Virus record (IMG/VR): IMGVR_UViG_3300025632_000108
Coordinates: 1 to 20,431 of that record
Direction: 5' to 3' (one strand)
Source of the DNA: a virus
Length of the DNA stretch: 20,431 bases
Positions 1-9,100 of the stretch are shown piece after piece. The position numbers and the translations under genes are program-made. Each line of letters begins with the position of its first letter. The stretch's first letter is position 1. Under the pieces are notes generated by a model. The model ran no database searches and was not told where the DNA came from. It saw only the letters and a program-made list of their open reading frames with translations.

Positions 1-3000
1 CTCTTGTTAATGGATTAACTCCTGACTTAGCTAAAGAATATTTTAATTGTGGTGCATCAGATAGTCTTGAATAGAATGAATCTTCTACTTCTTCAGTATC
101 AATACCAGCAGCTTTAGCTGTTTGTATTATGTTTTCAAAACCAGAATTTACTCTGTCTAATTCTAATGTAGTTCTAACTATGCCTGTTTCTCTATTGCTT
201 ATATTTCCTTTTTGTACTTTGTTAAATATATCTGTAGCATTTTGAAAACCATTATCTTGAAATGCATTACTAGTTCTTTCAAAAAAGTTAGAAACTTTAT
301 TAAAGATTTGTTGAGGTTTACCTGTAATACTTTTTTTATTTTTTGCAAAATCTTCAAAGGCTCTAGCAATAGCTTCTTCTACTACATCTGCTTCTGACTG
401 TACAGCACCTTCTGCTATAGCTTGTTCAGTTGTATATTCTTCTATTGCTTGTTCATAATATGTATTTTTACTACCTTTAGGTTTTGTGTTTAATACATAG
501 TTTCTTAATGTTGTATATTCAGATTCGTTAAATACATCAGCTTGTCTAAGCGAATGCCAATTTTCATGAGTTAAATTTACTGCTAATTCTGATAAATATT
601 TTTCAGGATTATTTTTATAATCTTGTCCTGCTCTATCTATAGGAATTATTATTTGATCAAATACAGGATCATAAATACCTGCTGCATCACTTACTGTTTG
701 TCCTTGTGCATTTGTAACATAATCTACAAATTTAATTCCTGTGCTTTCTAAACCAATAGATTTAAATTGTTTTAATAAAGAAGATTTAATTTTCTCTAAT
801 CTTTCATTATCATTTACTTCGCCTTCAAGTTTTAAACTGCCATCAAAGTTATACTTTTGATTGCCTGTTCCAATAAATGTATATCTACCATTTGTTTCTT
901 TAACATAACCAGCAGTTACTAAATCTTCTCTTAGTCTTTTTGCTTCTTCGGCATTTAATGATGTGTTGTCTTGAATTGTTTTTAAACTTGGATTGTTTAA
1001 TTTAATGATAGCTTCTAGTGCTTTAGAGTAGTCATTGAGATTGTATGTGCGTGTAGAAAAATCAGGCAATGGTATTGTCTGAGATGATTGTGGTAATTCA
1101 TTAATAGCTGCGTATAAAATTCTGCGTTGAGCAGCACTCATGCTATCTATATTAGTTTCACCAGTTAGTTGTAAAGCTAATCTTTTAAAAGCATTACCAT
1201 TAAAATCTACATCAATATTTTTTTGTTTAAATAATTTTTTTAATTTAGGAATAGAAATATTATCTAACTTAGAAATTGTAATTAATTCTTCATAAGTTGG
1301 ATCAGCTTTAAAATCTTCTGCTCTTTGATTTATTATTTTGTCAAACTGAGATTTAGATAAAATATTTTTTAATTCACTTATAGAAATAGAATTTTTTGAA
1401 CCTGTAGCATTTTTAATTAACTCTAATGTCTGTGCATTTATATTTAATTCTTCAAGTTCTTGTATGCTTATACCATCATAGTATGGGTTGTTTAATATTC
1501 TGCCTAAACTTTTTATAGTTGGATTATCTTTATCAGCATTTTGCATCAACAATACATCTTGAGTTGTATCTATTGCATATTGTATTTGACTAATAGAACT
1601 TAATTCTTTTTGTATCTTTAATGCTTGTTGTTGCGATTGATAAGTATAGGTTTCGTTTGTTTTAGGGTTTACTAATGGATTACCTGTAACATCATAAATA
1701 GTAAATGTTCCATCTTCATTTGTTTTAACTGTAAATGCGTTTGGGTATTGACCTGTTTCATTACTTACAACTGTAGGAAAATTTTCAGGACTTCTTGAAC
1801 TATCTGTAAAATCTTCGTATATTTTAAATGCTTCTAAAAATTCTGGAGATGAATCCATAAGCTCATCAATAGCTTGTGATTTTGCTTCTTCTTTAGTTTG
1901 TCCTGCTTTTTCTAAATCACTAGCTCTTTGATTTACTTGTTGTTTTATAGTTTGAGATTTTTGACCATCTATTTCTTTTCCTCTATCTACTATATTTTCA
2001 AAAGCAAATTGTTTTCTTAAATAATTTTCTTGTGCTACATTTTTAGCTCTTACATATTCATTTCTACCTGCTGATAGCTGTGCAAATGTAACTTCTACAG
2101 GGGCAAATGCAAACTCACCTAATGCTTCAAAAGCTATGTCAGCATAATTTAGGTTCTCTCCTTCTTCTAAGTTAAAGTATTGAGCCAAAGCCTCACCACT
2201 ACCACCCAGCGTTGCTTGTATAGGTGCTTGTGCTGTTGAGTTAATGACTGCTCTAGCCATCATGTTTTGTACTTTGGCTGGTGCTAATACTTTAGTTCCT
2301 ATTCCAAAAGATATAGCATCTAAAAAACCAATAGCAATTCCACGCTTAGTTGAATATGATTCTGCTGCTTCTATTAATTCTTTATTACGATAGGCAGCAT
2401 CTAAAGATGCTGGGTCTGTAACATCTACACCTTGTTTAGTTAAGTACTCAAAAAAAGATCGATTTGCATCTATTACTCCTGAGGTAGCACCTGCTGCTGC
2501 TGCACCTGCAAATGGACCACCAAGTACAGTAGCTACTGCTCCAGCAGATAAAGACTGAACCATAGGTACTGAACTTAATCCTACAATGTCTCCAACTAAA
2601 TCAATTTTTTGCGATAGTGTTGTGCCTTGTGTAAGGTTGTATAAAACATTATCAAACTTAGGATATTGACTAGTAATTTTTAAAGCATCAGATTGTAATA
2701 TCTCGTTTGCTTTTGCTTGTTGTTTATTTGTTTGTTCAGTTAACTCATCTTTGTAAGCATATAAACCAATACTATCTTGTTTATTTTTTTTTTCTAAATC
2801 AGCTGTAATTTTTGCATCAACCATTCTATCTGCAGCAGTAAAACCAAATTTAGGAATTGGTGTTATTGTTTCTTCAACCCCTGTACCATTTAAAATTAAA
2901 TTTAGTCTATCTATTTCTTCTTGATTATCTTCTGCAGTAGCTACTTCTAATTGTTTTTCTATTTCTTGTACTTGCGAATCTATATTTTTATACTCAAATT

Positions 3001-3298
3001 TTAAACTATTAATTTCAGTATCAAGTAAACTTTGCTCTATCTGTTTACCAAAAGAATTACCTTCTTGATATAAACCATACTCTTGTAGTTCTGCTGGAGA
3101 TACATAGTCTGGATCGTCAGGTCTTGTACCACCTAAACTAGTTAATGCATCTAAACCAAAGTTAGTTCCAAGCATTCCTTGTGTTGCTGTTCCAACTGAT
3201 GATTCTTCTTGTGGAGTAAAATCTGGCTCAGAGTCTTCTAATGATTCATTATATAAACCATATTTTTTTAGTTCTTCATCAGAAAAATTAATAGCCAT
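1..3298 (-). CDS. Giant virion (ejected/polyvalent-like) protein with HExxH metallopeptidase motif, 3' end outside window
   Basis: The frame is open from an ATG at 3298 to the window edge, giving at least 1099 residues with no stop. Residues about 238-277 and 317-403 are Gly/Ala-rich and hydrophobic, ending in a GEALAQYF...FEALGEF pattern that I associate with large ejected phage proteins. The rest is polar and largely helical. Near residue 911 there is HENWHSLR, a zinc-metallopeptidase HExxH motif, followed about 60 residues later by EEAIARAF, which could supply the third zinc ligand as in zincin domains of phage polyvalent proteins. A short motif occurs twice near the N-terminus (ELKKYGLYNE near 9-18, ELQEYGLYQE near 70-79). 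It starts 2 bases after the preceding stop codon without an evident Shine-Dalgarno. It is probably an internal virion protein delivered into the host; the peptidase target is unknown. Confidence 0.85.
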   Translation of the reverse strand, partial: MAINFSDEELKKYGLYNESLEDSEPDFTPQEESSVGTATQGMLGTNFGLDALTSLGGTRPDDPDYVSPAELQEYGLYQEGNSFGKQIEQSLLDTEINSLKFEYKNIDSQVQEIEKQLEVATAEDNQEEIDRLNLILNGTGVEETITPIPKFGFTAADRMVDAKITADLEKKNKQDSIGLYAYKDELTEQTNKQQAKANEILQSDALKITSQYPKFDNVLYNLTQGTTLSQKIDLVGDIVGLSSVPMVQSLSAGAVATVLGGPFAGAAAAGATSGVIDANRSFFEYLTKQGVDVTDPASLDAAYRNKELIEAAESYSTKRGIAIGFLDAISFGIGTKVLAPAKVQNMMARAVINSTAQAPIQATLGGSGEALAQYFNLEEGENLNYADIAFEALGEFAFAPVEVTFAQLSAGRNEYVRAKNVAQENYLRKQFAFENIVDRGKEIDGQKSQTIKQQVNQRASDLEKAGQTKEEAKSQAIDELMDSSPEFLEAFKIYEDFTDSSRSPENFPTVVSNETGQYPNAFTVKTNEDGTFTIYDVTGNPLVNPKTNETYTYQSQQQALKIQKELSSISQIQYAIDTTQDVLLMQNADKDNPTIKSLGRILNNPYYDGISIQELEELNINAQTLELIKNATGSKNSISISELKNILSKSQFDKIINQRAEDFKADPTYEELITISKLDNISIPKLKKLFKQKNIDVDFNGNAFKRLALQLTGETNIDSMSAAQRRILYAAINELPQSSQTIPLPDFSTRTYNLNDYSKALEAIIKLNNPSLKTIQDNTSLNAEEAKRLREDLVTAGYVKETNGRYTFIGTGNQKYNFDGSLKLEGEVNDNERLEKIKSSLLKQFKSIGLESTGIKFVDYVTNAQGQTVSDAAGIYDPVFDQIIIPIDRAGQDYKNNPEKYLSELAVNLTHENWHSLRQADVFNESEYTTLRNYVLNTKPKGSKNTYYEQAIEEYTTEQAIAEGAVQSEADVVEEAIARAFEDFAKNKKSITGKPQQIFNKVSNFFERTSNAFQDNGFQNATDIFNKVQKGNISNRETGIVRTTLELDRVNSGFENIIQTAKAAGIDTEEVEDSFYSRLSDAPQLKYSLAKSGVNPLTR

Positions 3299-3300
3299 GA

Positions 3301-4536
3301 TTAACTAGCTGGTAATGGTGGTAATCCTGCTTGTTGTCTTGCTGCTGCTGAAGCTTTGTTTCTTTGTTCTTCAGTATATTGATTCCATACAGCATTCATT
3401 TCTTCTGTAGATTTACCTGGATTTGCTTTTTTCCATTGCACTTGCCAAGTTAATTTATCAATACCTGTAGGCTCTAGCTCAGTTGCAAATTCTGTTGCTT
3501 GTCTTATTGATTGACTATATATACCACTTGCAGCAACTCTCTGACTTGCCATGCTGTTTAGTTTATTGTAATCAATTTCTCCTGCTACTGTATTGCCACT
3601 TGGATCAGCCATTGCTTCTTCTTCAGTAAAGTAAATAGGTAATGTTTTAGCTTTATCTTTTTCAGTAAGATTTAATATGCCAACTATCTCTTGTTCTGTT
3701 TTACTCATCTGATCAAATGCATTTTTATCTTTAGCATTTTTAGTAAGATTAGTGTAGTAGTTTTCCATCATTCTGTTGTAATCACTTTTCTGTAACATTC
3801 CTACATCAGCAGCCCTTTGTGCTCTTTCTTTTCCTTCTTGTGAAGCTTTTAATGTAGCTTGTTCAAGCTGTAATTTTTGCATATTGCTTTCTTTCTTATC
3901 TATTTGTTCATTAGTTTTAGCAATACTGTCTATTGTGCTTGATAGATTTTTATTTAAATCTTGTGGAGTAGCAGATGTACCTACAGCTAATCCAGCTTTA
4001 AGAAGATTTAATCCACCTAAAAATTTCTTTTCTTCTGCAAGTTTTTTAGGCATGAGTTTATTCATAGATTCATAATACTCACGAATAAGTTTTTCTGATT
4101 CAGATTCTTCTCTATCTTTTGCAGTTCCATAATTCATGTAATCAAAATACGCTTGTGTTTTAGGGTCTATACCTTCAAACAAATTAGGTACTTCTGTTCC
4201 AACTTGCATCATTACAGGTTGATTACTCATCATAGCTTGTGATGGTTGGGCTTGTGGTTTTGGTTGTAATAAACTACCAATACCCTGTTGCATTGCATTA
4301 GGCTGTGGTTGAGCCTGTGCTACCTGCATAGCCATTTCTTCACGCATTGAAGGTCTAGGTGGGGTTTTAGCATTTGCAGCCATACGCCCCTCGTGGTCAG
4401 TACGCATTTCTTGTCTGCGTTGTATCTCCGACATAACTAAATATTGTGGAAACATTCCAGATGGATTAGTCATTTCACTAGAAAGACTATCGTCTGGAAC
4501 TGATTTTAATTTATCTTCTACTTCAATTATATTCAT
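3301..4536 (-). CDS. Marine-phage internal/structural protein (PQYLVMSEIQRR type)
   Basis: A 411-residue protein. Residues 8-50 carry the pattern LKSVPDDSL, then PQYLVMSEIQRRQEMR, which I recognise from N-termini of marine phage proteins usually encoded next to the ejection-protein genes. Residues about 70-110 are rich in Gln, Pro, Met and Ala and are probably disordered. Residues about 140-260 are charged and predicted helical or coiled-coil. The C-terminal part contains WQVQWKKANPGKS and a Gln/Ala-rich tail. No enzyme motif, signal peptide or membrane segment is visible. It follows the LPEYAEPYF protein by 18 bases and is followed 2 bases later by the giant protein, so the three are probably made together. 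A role in the internal core or DNA ejection is inferred from context. Confidence 0.8.
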   Translation of the reverse strand: MNIIEVEDKLKSVPDDSLSSEMTNPSGMFPQYLVMSEIQRRQEMRTDHEGRMAANAKTPPRPSMREEMAMQVAQAQPQPNAMQQGIGSLLQPKPQAQPSQAMMSNQPVMMQVGTEVPNLFEGIDPKTQAYFDYMNYGTAKDREESESEKLIREYYESMNKLMPKKLAEEKKFLGGLNLLKAGLAVGTSATPQDLNKNLSSTIDSIAKTNEQIDKKESNMQKLQLEQATLKASQEGKERAQRAADVGMLQKSDYNRMMENYYTNLTKNAKDKNAFDQMSKTEQEIVGILNLTEKDKAKTLPIYFTEEEAMADPSGNTVAGEIDYNKLNSMASQRVAASGIYSQSIRQATEFATELEPTGIDKLTWQVQWKKANPGKSTEEMNAVWNQYTEEQRNKASAAARQQAGLPPLPAS

Positions 4537-4554
4537 GTATTAACCCGTTAATAT

Positions 4555-5988
4555 TTAACCGCCACCTAAGGCTCTTTGTAATCCTAATGCACCTAACCCA
4601 AGACCTAGTAACTGTGATGTTCCACTAGCCTGTGGTTGATAAGATGAAACTTGTGTACCTGGAGTAACAGGTAAACCTTGTAGTATCTGACTTTGGAAAC
4701 CAAGCTGTTGTCTTGGATAAGCTAACTGATTTAGATAATCTTGATAGCCCATATCTAATCCTGCTTGTTGGAAGTTTCTTCCAATCTCTTGTGCTTGTTG
4801 TGCTTGATCTAATCTATCAAAAGCTAACTGTTGTTGCATAGGTGCTTGTGCTGCAAGTAACTGTGCTGATGCTAATCTTTGTTGTTGAGTAGCTTGATCT
4901 GCACCTAATCCTGCAAGACCTAATTGCCTTGATCTAATATTAGCATCTATATCGGCTTGTTGTGCTGCTAACCTTTGACGATCTGCAAATTGAGCAGCAG
5001 CATCTCTTGCTTGTTGTTCAGCAAATGTTTGACTTGCACCAAATTGTCTAGACCTATCAGCCATTTCTTGAGCACTTAAATCTTGTGTTGCTGCAAACTG
5101 TCTTGATCTGTCTGCCATTTCTTGTGCAGTTAAACCAAACTGTGCATCTTGTCTTCTTTGTTGTTCAGCAAATTGTGCAGCCGATAAACCTGTTTGTTCC
5201 ATTGCTTGTCGTTGCTGTTCTCCAAATGAAGCTGCTCCAAATCTTGAAGCTCTATCTCTTTCAAACTGATCTTGTGCTTGTGCATAAGCATCTCTTTGTC
5301 CTCTAGCTTGTATATCTCCTAGCTGTTGACCTAAGTTTCTTTCTCTTTCTGCTTGAACAATAGCTTCACGATAACCACCTAATCCACCTTGTTGAGTTGC
5401 AGCATCGCCTATACCTTTACCCATAATATCTGATGATCTAGTAGCTTCTCTTTTTTCTATATCTGTAACCATTTGTTGAAATGGATTCATATATCTTTGA
5501 GCTACATCTGTACCAAAATCTTGTGATTGATATTGTTGTGCTGGAATAAAACCAGTAAATCTTTCTACATCATAATTTTCTTGAAAGTTTGCAGGATCAT
5601 ACATAGATTGAAAGTTAGCTGGATTATATCCACTATCAAAAGTACCAGTTTGATAAGCAGATGTAATATCAGCAGGATCATATGTTGCTATGTCTTGACC
5701 TGCAGTTGCACTACCAGCAGATGCTACACCTCTAGCAATATCAGATGCTTGATTCATTTCTGCTGGACCACTACTTAAACCTAAAGCAGTTTGTCTAGCT
5801 AAAGCTCTTTGTGCTGCAGGACTTTGTTGTGCTAATCGTTGACCAGTATAAGGTCTATAAGGCTGTAATGATTCAGCCTCACTTCTCTGCATAAGCCTAG
5901 TGAAATAAGGCTCTGCATATTCAGGTAAATTAGTTTGTGTTACTGTTGATTCTGTGGTTTGAGGACCACCGCCTCCGCCTTTACTCAT
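4555..5988 (-). CDS. Gln-rich helical structural protein (LPEYAEPYF type), likely internal virion protein
   Basis: A 477-residue protein from an ATG at 5988. I chose this start because AAAGGAG lies 8 bases upstream and it overlaps the previous stop by 8 bases; an in-frame TTG at 6006 is unlikely. The N-terminus is a Gly run, then TQTNLPEYAEPYF and PYTGQRLA, a pattern common in marine phage structural proteins. Residues about 103-147 hold short repeats of the type YDPADI, YNPANF, YDPANF. Residues about 220-400 form a long Gln/Ala/Arg-rich helical region with an 18-residue tandem repeat (LTAQEMADRSRQFAATQD and its copy). The C-terminus is a Gly/Leu-rich hydrophobic tail (LLGLGLGALGL) that may insert in a membrane. 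A part in the ejection apparatus is inferred from neighbours. Confidence 0.82.
   Translation of the reverse strand: MSKGGGGGPQTTESTVTQTNLPEYAEPYFTRLMQRSEAESLQPYRPYTGQRLAQQSPAAQRALARQTALGLSSGPAEMNQASDIARGVASAGSATAGQDIATYDPADITSAYQTGTFDSGYNPANFQSMYDPANFQENYDVERFTGFIPAQQYQSQDFGTDVAQRYMNPFQQMVTDIEKREATRSSDIMGKGIGDAATQQGGLGGYREAIVQAERERNLGQQLGDIQARGQRDAYAQAQDQFERDRASRFGAASFGEQQRQAMEQTGLSAAQFAEQQRRQDAQFGLTAQEMADRSRQFAATQDLSAQEMADRSRQFGASQTFAEQQARDAAAQFADRQRLAAQQADIDANIRSRQLGLAGLGADQATQQQRLASAQLLAAQAPMQQQLAFDRLDQAQQAQEIGRNFQQAGLDMGYQDYLNQLAYPRQQLGFQSQILQGLPVTPGTQVSSYQPQASGTSQLLGLGLGALGLQRALGGG
5026..5133 (-). repeat. 18-residue tandem repeat in the 477-aa protein
   Basis: Two adjacent units (LTAQEMADRSRQFAATQD and LSAQEMADRSRQFGASQT) are encoded. 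The DNA copies differ at several synonymous positions, so the protein pattern is kept while the DNA has drifted. They belong to a longer Gln/Arg-rich helical region. Confidence 0.85.
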
Positions 5989-6484
5989 TGTCAAATCTCC
6001 TTTCAAATACTGTGTATGCTTTATCCCATCCAGACTTTCCTAACCATTTCCAAAATCCAAATCTTGCGGTACATTCTATACCATCACATTTGTTATCTTT
6101 TGCCCAAGCTTCAGCTTTCTTTAAAAAAAGCCAAGCCCAATTTTCTAAATCTTTTCCACCTAAATATTGTATTGCACATCTTTTGCTTTGTGGATAATGT
6201 ACAAATTCAGTTGTTGCTACTCCTCTAACTGTATTATCTTCTGTAAAAATAACCCATAGTTCTTGTCGCTGTTGTATGCAAGATGTTTTTAAAGCTTCTA
6301 AATTCCATCTACCATTTGATCTATCAACAGCTTTTTTTAAATATGGTTCTACATCATTCCATAAAGTATGCACATAATTTCCGGGCACTAAAGTAACTAT
6401 GTACTCAATATTACTTTTATAATTAACTTTGTTTATATCTTCTTGATATTCATCTTTATTAAGATTAATTACTTTAGAGTTCAT
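5981..6484 (-). CDS. GNAT-like acetyltransferase-family protein
   Basis: A 167-residue protein. The stretch from about residue 33 (VPGNYVHTLWNDVEPYL) through GRWNLEALKTSC, ELWVIF, GVATTEFVHYP, YLGGKDLENW and AEAWAKDNKCDGIECTAR follows a pattern I know from GNAT-like proteins of marine phages: a beta-strand core, a pyrophosphate-loop-like GG after the central strands, and a C-terminal GW...Y strand. No classic Q/RxxGxG/A acetyl-CoA loop is obvious, so activity is uncertain. It starts in an ATGA overlap with the stop of the 693-aa structural gene and its end overlaps the next structural gene by 8 bases, so it is tightly coupled to virion genes. It could modify a host or virion protein, or the fold could be used structurally. 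Confidence 0.75.
   Translation of the reverse strand: MNSKVINLNKDEYQEDINKVNYKSNIEYIVTLVPGNYVHTLWNDVEPYLKKAVDRSNGRWNLEALKTSCIQQRQELWVIFTEDNTVRGVATTEFVHYPQSKRCAIQYLGGKDLENWAWLFLKKAEAWAKDNKCDGIECTARFGFWKWLGKSGWDKAYTVFERRFDNE
5997..6003 (-). promoter_or_regulatory. Shine-Dalgarno site AAAGGAG for the 477-aa gene
   Basis: It lies 8 bases before the ATG at 5988 and inside the 3' end of the GNAT-like gene. It decides the start in favour of the internal ATG over the upstream TTG. Confidence 0.75.
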
Positions 6485-8562
6485 CGTGGCATGATGCCTC
6501 CAACATTAGCTAATTTAGGTGCTTGTTTAGTTGTGCCTGTTCTTTCTTGTCTTACTCTATCTAACATATCATCAAGCTCTACAGCACCAGCATCAGATGA
6601 TCCATCACCAATACCTGATACAACATCAGCAGGTACAATATATTCTCCCGGTGATACAGCAACAGGTCTTTGATTTCCTATCATGCCCATTACTTCATCA
6701 TCCATTCCACCGCCTTGACCTTTAATCATTCCTTGTGTTTGGGCTTGTTGTGTAGGATTTAATACTGATTCTCGTATTTGCATAAATATTTCATTGCCAT
6801 ACTTTTGTATAAACATATCTATTACTGCATCGCCATTTGGAATACTGCCTGTAATAGCCATAGTAAGTTGCTCAACTTCTTGTGGTTGAGGCATTATTCC
6901 ACCAGCTTGAAAATCAAACCCCATATCTCTTACAGTTTGTGGGCTTTTTTCTGCTAGTGCTTTAAGACCTTTATTATCTTCTGGTATTTTTTTTCCTGCA
7001 GCTAAACCAATTAAACCACCACTAGCTAAATCTCCACCACCTTGTTCTCTAGATTCTTGATTTTTTAAATATTCTAAATAGTCTGCAGATGCTTCACCTA
7101 TATCATCTCTTAATAATAAAGATGAATCTCCACTTAAGTATGGATTAGATGCATATGGATTAGATGTAAGATATTGATTTATATCAGTCATAAAATCATT
7201 TTTTACATTAGCCATAATAGGACTGCCATCAGACATAGTAGCATTTGGATTATATGATTGATTGTATTCACTTTGCCCACGACCAGTAGTATCACCATAT
7301 AAATAGTCATTAGTACCACCATATAAATATGAATTTATAAATCCAGCAAATGGACCGCCATATCCTGCATTTCCAAGATAATTTTGATTGTATGTAGCTG
7401 GTCTATTGCTTAATGGAAAATAATTAAACTCAGCGTCAATACCGGGTCTATAACTACTAGGTGGTTTAAATTGACCTGTGCCTTCCATCTCACCTGTAAG
7501 TTGATTTTCAACCATAACTTCAGTTCCTTTAGGGTCTTCAAATCTACTAATTGTAGGTTCTGGTGGTGGCATATACATATAGTCTTGTGCACCAGCCATA
7601 GCTGCTTCAAAGCTATTATCTACTTGCGGTATAGGTTGTGATGATTGAGTAGGATCATCTGGCATAACTGGAACTTTTTTGCCTTCTGCTAAAGAAACTA
7701 TTCCACCACTAGCCCCATAAAAAGGAGAACTAAATGGTATTTGTTCTGGATTATCAGCAAATAGTTGATCTCGTCTTCTTTTTTTATCTAACTCAAACTG
7801 AGCCATATCTCTTTCAAATTGTTCTTGTGCTTCCATTACACCTCTTTGCCCTTCGCCCATAGCTATAGGCAAGTAAGCAGATGGTTGAGATAAAGCAGTT
7901 AATGTATCTCCGCTAAGTAAATTTTTATTCATAGCAGAAAATCTATCACCTGCTCCTGTAGATATATTTAAATTTGGATTCATTGATTGTGCTTGTGCTA
8001 ATACATCTGCTTGTGATGTAAGACCACTATCTATAGCTTGTTGTACAGATGATGGATCAAGACCAACAAGTTTAGTTGGATCACCTTGAAACGCTGCTGT
8101 TGCTGCATCTTTTGCTGTAGTTGAAGCTGCATCTCCTATTGCTTGTGCTGTAACTGTATTTTCTGCTCCAGCCCCTTTGACAGCTTCTGTAAAAGCTTCT
8201 TGACCTGCTGCATCTGCACCTGATCCTACACCACCTAATACTTTACCAAGACCAAATCCTGTTATACCAGCCATAATTCCTTTTTTAAGATCGCCTTCTG
8301 CTATAGCTGTAGCTAGTCCTGAGCCAATAGCTCCTGCTGCTGCACTACCCAATGTACCACCAAGTAAACCTACTCCAGCATAACTACCTAGTAGTGGTGC
8401 TAAAAATGGTAAAAATGCTTCAGGTTGTCCTGTTTGTGGATTTTGTGTTAAAGGCATCATGGATGCTAAACCTTGCACTTCTGCTGGGTTAACATGCATT
8501 AACATGGAATCGCCATAACGACCTTGATTAGCTACATTTTGTGTTTGTTGCTTTATATCCAT
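6481..8562 (-). CDS. Large structural protein with Gly/Ala-rich membrane-like segment and PGEYIVPADVV C-terminus
   Basis: A 693-residue protein. Residues about 13-35 read GRYGDSMLMHVNPAEVQGLA, a signature I recognise in marine phage structural proteins. Residues about 48-115 are a Gly/Ala/Leu-rich hydrophobic stretch compatible with membrane insertion. Two short repeats follow (ASGGIVSLAEGKKV and ASGGLIGLAAGKKI) separated by a Tyr/Asn/Gly-rich low-complexity region. The C-terminal part has ITGSIPNGDAVIDMFIQKYG, then GGGMDDEV and PVAVSPGEYIVPADVVSGIG, also shared by many marine phage proteins. It starts 3 bases after the preceding gene, with GAGG upstream. An internal-virion or ejection role is likely from composition and context; no enzymatic motif is visible. 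Confidence 0.82.
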   Translation of the reverse strand: MDIKQQTQNVANQGRYGDSMLMHVNPAEVQGLASMMPLTQNPQTGQPEAFLPFLAPLLGSYAGVGLLGGTLGSAAAGAIGSGLATAIAEGDLKKGIMAGITGFGLGKVLGGVGSGADAAGQEAFTEAVKGAGAENTVTAQAIGDAASTTAKDAATAAFQGDPTKLVGLDPSSVQQAIDSGLTSQADVLAQAQSMNPNLNISTGAGDRFSAMNKNLLSGDTLTALSQPSAYLPIAMGEGQRGVMEAQEQFERDMAQFELDKKRRRDQLFADNPEQIPFSSPFYGASGGIVSLAEGKKVPVMPDDPTQSSQPIPQVDNSFEAAMAGAQDYMYMPPPEPTISRFEDPKGTEVMVENQLTGEMEGTGQFKPPSSYRPGIDAEFNYFPLSNRPATYNQNYLGNAGYGGPFAGFINSYLYGGTNDYLYGDTTGRGQSEYNQSYNPNATMSDGSPIMANVKNDFMTDINQYLTSNPYASNPYLSGDSSLLLRDDIGEASADYLEYLKNQESREQGGGDLASGGLIGLAAGKKIPEDNKGLKALAEKSPQTVRDMGFDFQAGGIMPQPQEVEQLTMAITGSIPNGDAVIDMFIQKYGNEIFMQIRESVLNPTQQAQTQGMIKGQGGGMDDEVMGMIGNQRPVAVSPGEYIVPADVVSGIGDGSSDAGAVELDDMLDRVRQERTGTTKQAPKLANVGGIMPR

Positions 8563-8565
8563 TCT

Positions 8566-8904
8566 TTATCTTTCCTCTTTGGTTTCACAGCCAAACATAT
8601 TAAAACTCATGTCAACTGCACTTGTATAAACTTTGATAACATCAGTTTGATTTAATGTTATACCTAAAACGATTGCTAGGGAATCATTAGCTGCGACTGA
8701 TTTATCATAGTATATATACTGTTTATCATCAGCACCTGCTCCACTTACATGAACACTTAATCTAAAAGTAATAGCAGAACCTGTGCGATTTGCTGCAACA
8801 ATAGAACTAACTGTTGTTTGTGTCATGTCTGGCACTGTGTATAACACAGTAGTTGTGGTAGCCGCTGGGTCTAACTGTCCTAATACTTTAAGATTATCAG
8901 CCAT
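8566..8904 (-). CDS. Small beta-rich virion structural protein
   Basis: A 112-residue protein with alternating hydrophobic strands: LGQLDPAATTTTVLYTVP, TVSSIVAANRTGSAITFRLSV, a DDKQYIYYDK segment, then ITLNQTDVIKVYTS and MSFNMFGCE. This pattern is widespread in phages next to tail genes and suggests a beta-sandwich fold. No signal peptide or membrane segment is present. Its start overlaps the end of the 67-aa gene by 8 bases (ATGGCTGA). A decoration or tail-associated role is inferred from context. Confidence 0.72.
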   Translation of the reverse strand: MADNLKVLGQLDPAATTTTVLYTVPDMTQTTVSSIVAANRTGSAITFRLSVHVSGAGADDKQYIYYDKSVAANDSLAIVLGITLNQTDVIKVYTSAVDMSFNMFGCETKEER

Positions 8905-9100
8905 GTTTCATTCCCATAAGTAAAAATTGTTGTCGTCTTGAAGCTTTGCTTATAGTAGTAGACTTCATTTTATCTGTTAAAGTAATTCTAGCGTTAATAT
9001 CTTCTATAGCCTGTTCTATTAATCTGCGTGTAACAGCTTCATTATTTGGATCAAACTCTTGACTAGGTAAGGGTAATGCTATTGTTTTAATATCAGCCAT
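8897..9100 (-). CDS. Small conserved phage protein, unknown function
   Basis: A 67-residue protein, MADIKTIALPLPSQEFDPNN followed by a helical stretch with RRLIEQAIEDINARI. Small proteins with this layout (short beta N-terminus, one amphipathic helix) often lie between the gp10-like tail gene and the small beta-rich structural gene in marine phages, so I take it as a genuine structural or assembly gene. It starts in a TAATG junction with the 621-aa gene. No catalytic motif is seen. Confidence 0.7.
   Translation of the reverse strand: MADIKTIALPLPSQEFDPNNEAVTRRLIEQAIEDINARITLTDKMKSTTISKASRRQQFLLMGMKHG

Noticed and set aside
5989-6006. N-terminal extension of the 477-aa protein from TTG
   Set aside because: The extension would cover the Shine-Dalgarno site that serves the ATG at 5988.
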